Assembly: GCA_038214535.1 (NCBI GenBank)
Contig: JBBQRS010000089.1
Coordinates: 1 to 19,644 of the forward strand
Length of the DNA: 19,644 bases
Origin: JBBQRS01 sp038214535
GTDB taxonomy: Bacteria > Chloroflexota > Anaerolineae > CG2-30-64-16
Direction: 5' to 3'
Positions within the stretch are counted from its first letter, which is position 1. Every line of letters begins with the position of its first letter. Of this stretch, positions 14,272 to 19,644 are shown piece after piece. A model generated the notes under the pieces. It was not told the DNA's origin and did no database searches. It saw only the letters and a list, made by a program, of their open reading frames with translations. Both the position numbers and the translations under genes were made by a program.

Positions 14272-15389
14272 CAGAGGCAAAATTTCGGATCGTCATGCTC
14301 ATGCAGCGTGGGCCTGACGCCGTATGTCGTGTCTACCTGTCTCATAAGTTCATCCGCCATGGCGGGGGAGCTGCAGCGAGTCTGCAACAGCACACCCTCG
14401 GGTCGGAGTTCAGTCAATAGTGTGTTCACTTCCCAGGGTTCACAACTTAACACAAGCAGCTTGCCGGCCGCCTGGATAGTTTGAAGCAGGGGAATCCACT
14501 CGGTCATTTGTGCTGATTCCGCGCCAGGCACCCACTGAATGCCATTGAGGCCTGGCAATCCAAGAAGTGTTTGCAGATGTGTCAGCGCCCCGGGGCCATC
14601 CAGATGGAATATGGTGCGTCCAATCCAGGCGCACTGCTGCTCTACCGCCGGCATAAAGAAGCGGTCGAACATCCGGGGCGAGATCATGGCATTGAAGTCA
14701 CATTCAACAGTGACCGCCGGCTGATCGGACCAGATTCCCAGCCAATCCGTCCAACCTTCCCCATAGGTGTGGATGATCTCGAAACATCTTTGATAGTAAT
14801 AAAGCCAGGCGTGATTAATTTGCTCAATTGCGGGCAGGACACAATCAGGATGATCCAGCAGATCCATGGCGAGGCGTTCAGCGCCCCGTAGAAGGGCCAA
14901 AATTTCACCGCCTCCCTGGAGATCCGGGATGCCGACCGTATAATTGCCCAGGCTTCTTTGCGCGGCAAGTTCAAGAAGGACCTGAGATCGCTGCCACCAC
15001 CAGTTGTCAGGGTCTACGTTTATCTGCGGCGCCTCGTCCCAACTGTGTATTATGGGCTCAGCCCAACCACTGTTACTGATGGGTTGCACGTGGTAAGGAC
15101 ATCCCAGATACGCCGCTTGGATCGCTGCCAGGCTCCCCGAAACCGGGAAGACCAGCGGGAAGGCGTCGCCCGCATAATACGTCTCTACAACTTCGCGCTG
15201 CACCCGATCTACAACCTGAGCCGGATCGGTGAACCACTTGAGTAATTCCTGCTCGTCATCAGGCGGCGACGCCAATGCGACGGGTTCACGCGGCGCGGTG
15301 ACTTGAATGATGGGACGATCCAGAAGTTCACCCTCCCACCACGCCTCGAAGCGGGCACGCGTACGCAGCCAGTCGGAATCCGTCGTCAT
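14271..15389 (-). CDS. Uroporphyrinogen-decarboxylase-fold (URO-D/MtaA superfamily) protein of a sugar operon
   Basis: 372 aa. Family blocks include RARFEAWWEGELLDRPIIQV at the start, DRPxxDxxx-like acidic segments, GIPDLQGGGEILALLRGAERLAMDLLDHP, and FHLDGPGALTHLQTLLGLPGLNGIQWVPGA. The fold is that of URO-D and of zinc-dependent corrinoid methyltransferases. Relative to MtaA/MtbA, which bind zinc with His-x-Cys and a later Cys, here I see His262-Leu-Asp264 and Cys316 or Cys339, so a variant metal site is possible. It cannot be a haem-pathway HemE: the N-terminal HemE signatures are absent. ATG 15389 abuts the permease stop (TAG-ATG) behind AAGGG, so it belongs to the transporter operon. Function in sugar use is unknown; methyl transfer, demethylation or decarboxylation of the imported compound are possible. 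Confidence 0.8.
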   Translation of the reverse strand: MTTDSDWLRTRARFEAWWEGELLDRPIIQVTAPREPVALASPPDDEQELLKWFTDPAQVVDRVQREVVETYYAGDAFPLVFPVSGSLAAIQAAYLGCPYHVQPISNSGWAEPIIHSWDEAPQINVDPDNWWWQRSQVLLELAAQRSLGNYTVGIPDLQGGGEILALLRGAERLAMDLLDHPDCVLPAIEQINHAWLYYYQRCFEIIHTYGEGWTDWLGIWSDQPAVTVECDFNAMISPRMFDRFFMPAVEQQCAWIGRTIFHLDGPGALTHLQTLLGLPGLNGIQWVPGAESAQMTEWIPLLQTIQAAGKLLVLSCEPWEVNTLLTELRPEGVLLQTRCSSPAMADELMRQVDTTYGVRPTLHEHDDPKFCL

Positions 15390-16244
15390 CTAGCCCTTCA
15401 AAGCGCCGGCCATCATGCCCGAAATAAATTGACGCGAGGCAAAGAAGAAAACGACCAACATCGGCACTGTGGCCAGAGCAGCGCCGAGGAGTTGCAGGTG
15501 GACCGTGCTGCCTCCCCATCCCGAGAGGTTGGCAACCATTAGCGGAAGCGTGAATTTCTTCACGTCGCTCAGAATGATGAGTGGCCCGATATAGTCATTC
15601 CAGGCGTTCATGAAAGTCATGATACCCAGGGCGCCGAGACCCGGTAGAATCACAGGCAGCACGATCCGTGCGTAAATTCCGAAGTCGCCCGCGCCATCAA
15701 TCCTGGCAGCATGCAATAATTCATCAGGTACGGTCTGGATAATGACCTGACGCAGCCAAAAGATGCCGAAAGCCGGGGCCATGCCGGGGATAATCAGCGC
15801 TCGAAAGCTGTTTATCCAGCCAAACTTTCCCATCATGATATACCACGGGACGAACGACAGAGCCGCAGGGAGCATCATCGTCGCCAGAAGCATGAAGAAC
15901 AACTGCTTGCGGCCAGGAAAATCGTACTTCGCGAACGCGTAGCCGGCCAACGAACAAAAGAAGAGCTGGGTGATCGTGGATGTGATCGCGATGAAAAGAC
16001 TATTGGCATAACTGCGAAAGAACGGCACCCGGTTCAGAATTGCTTGAAGGTTGACCCAGAATTCTCCTCCGAACCACAAGGGGGGTGGGAAGCGCCCCAT
16101 CAATCCGCTGAGCGAGTGCGTGCCCGAGATCGTCAACCAGTAGAATGGGAAAACGATCACCAAAGTCATGATACCCAGTACGACGTACACCATCACCGTG
16201 CCGGGGTGCAACCTCAAATAGTGCGTTACACTTCGCGCCATCAT
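15390..16244 (-). CDS. Carbohydrate ABC transporter permease, CUT1 family (MalG-like)
   Basis: 284 aa with six predicted membrane segments (about 17-40, 79-104, 114-137, 145-168, 194-216 and 250-270). The EAA loop that docks with the ATPase is LHAARIDGAGDFGIYARIVLPVILPG (177-202). The C-terminal RQFISGMMAGALKG is the classical end of MalG-type permeases. It forms a heterodimeric channel with the permease encoded just upstream. Two ATGs are adjacent, at 16244 and 16241; GGAGG lies three bases before the first and six before the second, so the second may be the true start. It begins nine bp after the preceding permease stop. No ATPase follows; a shared MsmK/MalK-type ATPase elsewhere is likely. 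Confidence 0.95.
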   Translation of the reverse strand: MMARSVTHYLRLHPGTVMVYVVLGIMTLVIVFPFYWLTISGTHSLSGLMGRFPPPLWFGGEFWVNLQAILNRVPFFRSYANSLFIAITSTITQLFFCSLAGYAFAKYDFPGRKQLFFMLLATMMLPAALSFVPWYIMMGKFGWINSFRALIIPGMAPAFGIFWLRQVIIQTVPDELLHAARIDGAGDFGIYARIVLPVILPGLGALGIMTFMNAWNDYIGPLIILSDVKKFTLPLMVANLSGWGGSTVHLQLLGAALATVPMLVVFFFASRQFISGMMAGALKG

Positions 16245-16253
16245 CGGCCTCCA

Positions 16254-17228
16254 CTATTCGTCCGCAGCTCTACCGAAGAACTTGAGATTTACCATGCTGA
16301 GCATCAGAATGAGCACAAACATCACATACGAGACGGCAGCCGCATAACCAAATTGGAACTGACGGAATGCGCTGTTGTAGAGATACATGAACATCGTCAA
16401 CAGGGAGTTACCCCGGCCCCCCAGGCCGGCGCCGCCCTGACCGCTCGTTAGCAAGAAAGGCTCCGCAAAGAGTTGCAACATGCCAATGCCGGAAAGGATA
16501 GCCGTATAAAGCAGGGTCGGGCGAATGAGTGGGAGCGTGATACGCATGAAAGATTGCATTGTGGTCGCACCATCCACGCGTGCCGCCTCGTAGAGTTCGG
16601 CAGATATGGACTGGAGACCCGCAAGGTACAGGACGACGTTCCACCCCAGCCAGCGCCAGATAAGCAGGATTGCCAGCGTGACTTTCATGGGCCAGGGACG
16701 AAGCAACCACATGATCGGCTCCAAACCGACCGCCTGGAGACCGGCATTCACCAGACCGCGCTTATCGAACAGTACCGAAAAAACAAGCGAAACTGCCACA
16801 ACAGATGTAACCACAGGCGAGAATATGCCGGCCAGGTAAAGATTACGGCCGCGCGAGATGAACCGATCCAGGAGAAAAGCGATGAAGAGGGCCAGCGGAA
16901 GTCCGGGAAGACTGGCCATTAAGATGAAAATGAAGTTATTCAGGCACGCTTTCCAGAAAAGGCTGGTGGACAGGACACGGGCATAGTTGGCAAATCCCAC
17001 GCTTTTCATCGGACTCATGATGTCCCATTGATGGAAGCTCAGGAATAACGAGTACAGCGGGGGAAAGATCCCGAACACCAGAAACAGGATGAAGAACGGC
17101 GAGATGAAGAGATAGGCCCACCGGTTACGCTTGATCGCGCGCCAGCTATGGCGCGCGGATTGCCCGTAAGTCGCCGTGGACTCAACCGATCGTGGAGACG
17201 CCTGGGGTGCTTCTACGGAATTATCCAT
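16254..17228 (-). CDS. Carbohydrate ABC transporter permease, CUT1 family (MalF/UgpA-like)
   Basis: 324 aa. A hydrophilic N-terminal tail of about 36 residues precedes six membrane segments (about 38-64, 97-120, 133-155, 183-204, 232-254 and 293-313). The EAA loop YEAARVDGATTMQSFMRITLPLIRPT is at 213-238. The lack of the large MalF periplasmic loop places it with the UgpA/LacF-like subgroup. It pairs with the MalG-like permease encoded nine bp downstream. ATG 17228 has only a distant GGAG, so translation may be weaker than that of the binding protein. A 70-bp gap with a hairpin separates it from the solute-binding-protein gene. Confidence 0.95.
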   Translation of the reverse strand: MDNSVEAPQASPRSVESTATYGQSARHSWRAIKRNRWAYLFISPFFILFLVFGIFPPLYSLFLSFHQWDIMSPMKSVGFANYARVLSTSLFWKACLNNFIFILMASLPGLPLALFIAFLLDRFISRGRNLYLAGIFSPVVTSVVAVSLVFSVLFDKRGLVNAGLQAVGLEPIMWLLRPWPMKVTLAILLIWRWLGWNVVLYLAGLQSISAELYEAARVDGATTMQSFMRITLPLIRPTLLYTAILSGIGMLQLFAEPFLLTSGQGGAGLGGRGNSLLTMFMYLYNSAFRQFQFGYAAAVSYVMFVLILMLSMVNLKFFGRAADE

Positions 17229-17254
17229 GGGTTTTTCTCGCAGGGAGCTCCAAC

Positions 17255-17287
17255 GCCCCCGACAGGCGCGCTATGCCTGTCGAGGGC
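17255..17287 (-). promoter_or_regulatory. Intercistronic stem-loop between binding-protein and permease genes
   Basis: Arms of 13 bp (17255-17267 and 17275-17287, 12/13 paired, GCCCCCGACAGGC on the left) with a seven-nt loop GCGCTAT. It starts 11 bp after the binding-protein stop codon. There is no U tract. Such hairpins between a solute-binding-protein gene and permease genes commonly protect the 3' end of the first cistron, keeping the binding protein in excess, as in malE-malF. That role is inferred here. Confidence 0.6.
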
Positions 17288-17298
17288 CGGAAATCGCG

Positions 17299-18660
17299 CT
17301 AGCCGATCTGTTCTTTGATCGCCACGTTGGCGTCATCGAAGGCCTTCTGAGGATCTTCACCCTCGTCCAGCACACGCGCCAGCGCCTCTGTCACGGCCTG
17401 AACAGCCACTGAATCGTTCAGGGTCTGGTAAATCGTAGGCACGTTATCCGCATTCTCGGTAAAGATGCCGAGCCAAGCTTGATCACCATAGAACGGATCA
17501 GGGTCCGTGAAAACAGGTAGCTGATAACTTTCCTTCCAACCAGGCAACCAGAGTCCCGCTCCACCCTTCAGATACTTTTCGATACCTTCCAGAGAGGCCA
17601 CACAGTAGCTAATATAACTCCAGGAAGCCTCTTTATTCTTCGATTGATCGGGTATCAAAAAGTAGGAACCGCCGAAGTTAGCGTTTGCACCACCAGGAAG
17701 GGGCGCAACGCCCCACTTGCCGGCGCTATCTGGCGTGTATCCGTGGAGGATAATGTCCCACCACGCCGCGTAGGGATAGGCGCCGATGACGCGCTTCACC
17801 ATCATATCGCCCCACTCATTCCCCCAGATCGACACGTTTGCGTCGAGCCCGCGCTTCCGAAAGTCCTGGGCATAGGCGGCTGCGTTGACGAAGGGCTCCG
17901 TGTTGACGATGGGTTCGCCATTCTGATCGAAGTATGCCTGGCCTTGCTGCTGCCTGAATACCTCAAAGAGTTCCGAGGCGTTGGCCAACATCCATTGATC
18001 GCCCGCTTCCTTCACGGCCTCTGCTGCGACCAGGTAGTCATCCCAGGTAGCCGTAGCGGCCGCAACGCTTTCGGGGTCGCTCTTGATGCCGGCCTTGTCG
18101 AAAACGTCGCGACTATAGAAGTTGGCTGCAATGCCAATATCGGTCGGTATACCCAGTATCTTGCCTTCCTCTGTAGTCACAAGATCAAGGCACCATTTCA
18201 GCCATTCGTCCTTGCGTTCGGATATCATCGGGCTTACATCCGAGATGCCGTTACCTCCACGCAAGGTGAAATTCATCATGGAGCTATACTCCTCGAAGGC
18301 AATATCAGGCGCGCCGCTGCCGGCGGCAATACTCGCCAGCAACTTGGTAGTCGTATCGGCGAAGTTTGTCGGCACAAAGTTGATCACGTAGCCGGGGTTC
18401 TGTGCCATCCAGTCTTCGGCGACCGCCTTCTGAGGGGGGATAGAAATTTCCTGCACCCACATTTCGATGCTGGTCTCTTCAGTCGACGCCGGGGGCGGCG
18501 CGGTTGTGACTTCGGTTTCGGGGGCAGCAGGTTCTTGAGCAACAGGTTCTTGCGCAGCAGGTTGTTGTGCGGCCGGGGCAGCACAGGCTGCCAGCGCCAT
18601 GATCCCACTTGAGCTCACAGCGAGCTTCAGAAACGCACGGCGAGAGATTTCGGACTTCAT
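17299..18660 (-). CDS. Extracellular solute-binding lipoprotein of a CUT1 sugar ABC transporter (family 1)
   Basis: 453 aa from ATG 18660, which has AAGGAG eight bases upstream; the frame is open to 18696 but the signal peptide begins here. The N-terminus is a twin-arginine lipoprotein signal, SRRAFLKLAVSS (6-17), with lipobox ALAAC and Cys26 as the lipidated residue. An Ala/Pro/Gln/Glu-rich linker (27-65) follows. The rest is a type-1 sugar-binding fold: VQEISIPPQKAVAEDW, GSGAPDIAFEE, IPTDIGIAANFYSRDVFDKAG, TWDDYLVAAEAVKEAG, GKWGVAPLPGGANANFGGSYFLIP and the helical C-terminus. It captures a carbohydrate outside the membrane and delivers it to the permeases downstream. The Tat signal implies folding before export. 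Ligand is not predictable. Confidence 0.96.
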   Translation of the reverse strand: MKSEISRRAFLKLAVSSSGIMALAACAAPAAQQPAAQEPVAQEPAAPETEVTTAPPPASTEETSIEMWVQEISIPPQKAVAEDWMAQNPGYVINFVPTNFADTTTKLLASIAAGSGAPDIAFEEYSSMMNFTLRGGNGISDVSPMISERKDEWLKWCLDLVTTEEGKILGIPTDIGIAANFYSRDVFDKAGIKSDPESVAAATATWDDYLVAAEAVKEAGDQWMLANASELFEVFRQQQGQAYFDQNGEPIVNTEPFVNAAAYAQDFRKRGLDANVSIWGNEWGDMMVKRVIGAYPYAAWWDIILHGYTPDSAGKWGVAPLPGGANANFGGSYFLIPDQSKNKEASWSYISYCVASLEGIEKYLKGGAGLWLPGWKESYQLPVFTDPDPFYGDQAWLGIFTENADNVPTIYQTLNDSVAVQAVTEALARVLDEGEDPQKAFDDANVAIKEQIG

Positions 18661-18681
18661 TTCGTCTTCTCCTTTTCGAGC

Positions 18682-18744
18682 TGGACCTCGGTCCATTGCT
18701 TACGATGCGTTACCTATCTGGCCGGATTCAACTGAGTTTTGAAT
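18682..18744 (-). promoter_or_regulatory. Leader of the transporter operon with two palindromes, possible operators
   Basis: The 177 bp between the oxidoreductase stop and the binding-protein ATG hold two dyads: TGGACC-TC-GGTCCA (18682-18695, perfect 14-bp palindrome 21 bases before the ATG) and ATTCAA-n7-TTGAAT (18726-18744). Upstream, on the minus strand, TTGTTA followed 18 bases later by TTTATA is a weak promoter-like pair (about 18770-18803). One of the palindromes may bind a sugar-responsive repressor; no regulator gene is in the window. Tentative. Confidence 0.35.
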
Positions 18745-18816
18745 TATCTCACCTCCTCCATAACGACTTTCAGGCTATAAACCATCGCTGACTCTTCGCT
18801 AACAATCCCGCGCTAA

Positions 18817-18839
18817 AGGCCTTCACAGCCGTGTGGCCT
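18817..18839 (-). terminator. Hairpin at the end of the oxidoreductase gene, possible terminator
   Basis: AGGC-CACA-CGGC-TGTG-AA-GGCCT on the minus strand folds into a nine-pair stem with a small bulge and four-nt loop, then TTTAGCG. It overlaps the oxidoreductase stop codon. The U tract is only three bases, so termination is uncertain; it would separate the oxidoreductase transcript from the transporter operon. Confidence 0.35.
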
Positions 18840-19644
18840 AGCCCAGCAGCGGCACGTCCAGCCAGACGCCGCCCTGCATCGCCGATTCGTGGGCGATCAG
18901 ACCGGGAATGGTGAAATCCACAGCGCGCACGACGTCAATCGGTGGCTGGACGCCACGCTGAATGGCCGAGATGAAGTCTCGCACCATGTAGTACTCGCTT
19001 GTGCCGTGACCGCCGCTGTGCGCCTCAGGCGGGGCCGTCACGTCAACGGTGTTCCACGTCGTGACCTGCGCGCCGGGATGTTTGGGCATCTCATCCTCAA
19101 GATAGAGATAACCCGTGGTCTCGCCCCAGCCCGCACCGCGACCGTTTTCGACGAAACCTTTGGTGCCGTAGAGGGTATACCACACCATGTCGGGGTGACG
19201 GACGACGGCCTGGCTGCGCAGAATCTTGATCACCGCGCCCTTCTGGGTCTGGAACAACCCCACTTCCATGTCGAGATAGGCAATCGTCTCGCCGGGATAT
19301 TTGTTCAGCCCCGTCTGCACACCCGTGGCGCGCACGATGCGGTCATCCATCAGGGTGAGCAGCGGCCCGAGACAGTGCGCGCAATACCAGATCGGCGCGC
19401 GGGTATAGCGCCATTGGCGCTCGCGGTTTTCGGGTCTACCAACAAGTCCGTGATTTCGTGCAGATACTCGCCTTCGGCGTAGTGAATCTTCCCCAGCTTA
19501 CCAGCATCAATCAACTTCTTCCACTTCTGAATGTAGTCGAAGTAGGTGTAGTTTTCCGCCATCATGTAGGCCTTGCCGGTACGCTTGACGGTTTCCACCA
19601 GCCGTTCGCAATCCGCAACGGTATAGGCGGCGGTCTGCTCGCAC
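18838..19644 (-). pseudogene. Gfo/Idh/MocA-family oxidoreductase, 5'-truncated by the window and frameshifted
   Basis: Two adjacent minus-strand frames join into one protein. From the window edge it reads CEQTAAYTVADCERLVETVK, then GKAYMMAENYTYF, through LHEITDLLVDPKT; the other frame continues ERQWRYTRAPIWYCAHCLGPLLTLMDDRIV to the stop at 18838. The switch is at about 19421-19428, where ACCGCGAGC would read in frame if it were ACCGGCGAGC, so one base appears missing. The family is NAD(P)-dependent sugar or inositol dehydrogenases and reductases. The visible part starts at the end of the Rossmann domain (the EKP-motif region, here EQT) and covers the C-terminal domain with conserved HCLGP and ending in WLDVPLLG. 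The nucleotide-binding N-terminus lies outside. Either a sequencing or assembly error or a true inactivation; it is otherwise well conserved. Confidence 0.85.

Overview
The window looks like a GC-rich chromosomal segment from an uncultured or environmental bacterium, most likely a member of the Chloroflexota (Anaerolineae/Caldilineales type). This is inferred from the twin-arginine lipoprotein sugar-binding protein with an A/P/E/Q-rich linker, the mix of sugar-catabolic families, the 2-oxo acid dehydrogenase genes and the many intergenic palindromes. No marker gene is present to prove it. All 16 genes I can support lie on the minus strand, so transcription runs from right to left. I see no rRNA, tRNA, CRISPR array, insertion sequence or phage gene.

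Right part (about 8.5-19.6 kb) is a carbohydrate-uptake and catabolism locus. In transcription order it holds a Gfo/Idh/MocA-type oxidoreductase (cut by the window edge and frameshifted), a Tat-exported lipoprotein solute-binding protein, two CUT1-type ABC permeases, a uroporphyrinogen-decarboxylase-fold protein, a ceramidase-N-domain-like metallohydrolase, a clan GH-A glycoside hydrolase, an L-fucose/L-arabinose-isomerase-like protein and a class I (DeoC/FbaB-like) aldolase. No ABC ATPase is present, so the transporter probably uses a shared one. The logic is import of an oligosaccharide or glycoconjugate, intracellular hydrolysis, isomerisation, then aldol cleavage. The substrate cannot be read from sequence. 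The URO-D-like and ceramidase-like enzymes do not fit a textbook sugar pathway.

Left part (0.2-8.2 kb) starts with a membrane fatty-acid desaturase. It is followed with tight spacing by a 2-oxo acid dehydrogenase E2 with two peripheral-subunit-binding domains, an SAH/MTA-deaminase-like amidohydrolase, a pteridine-reductase-like SDR with a His in place of the catalytic Tyr, E1 alpha, E1 beta, a MoaD/ThiS-like Gly-Gly protein and the FAD-binding (medium) subunit of a molybdenum hydroxylase. E1 and E2 should form a pyruvate/acetoin/branched-chain-type complex; no E3 is visible. The large Mo and Fe-S subunits expected with the FAD subunit are not in the window.

Intergenic DNA carries several near-perfect palindromes of different sequence (about 186-210, 3556-3608, 4427-4459, 8264-8378, 8416-8462, 9338-9404, 17255-17287). 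Two share the core GGCTTCAGCCG. They look like dispersed REP/MITE-like elements or mRNA-processing hairpins; none has a clear downstream T tract on the coding strand.
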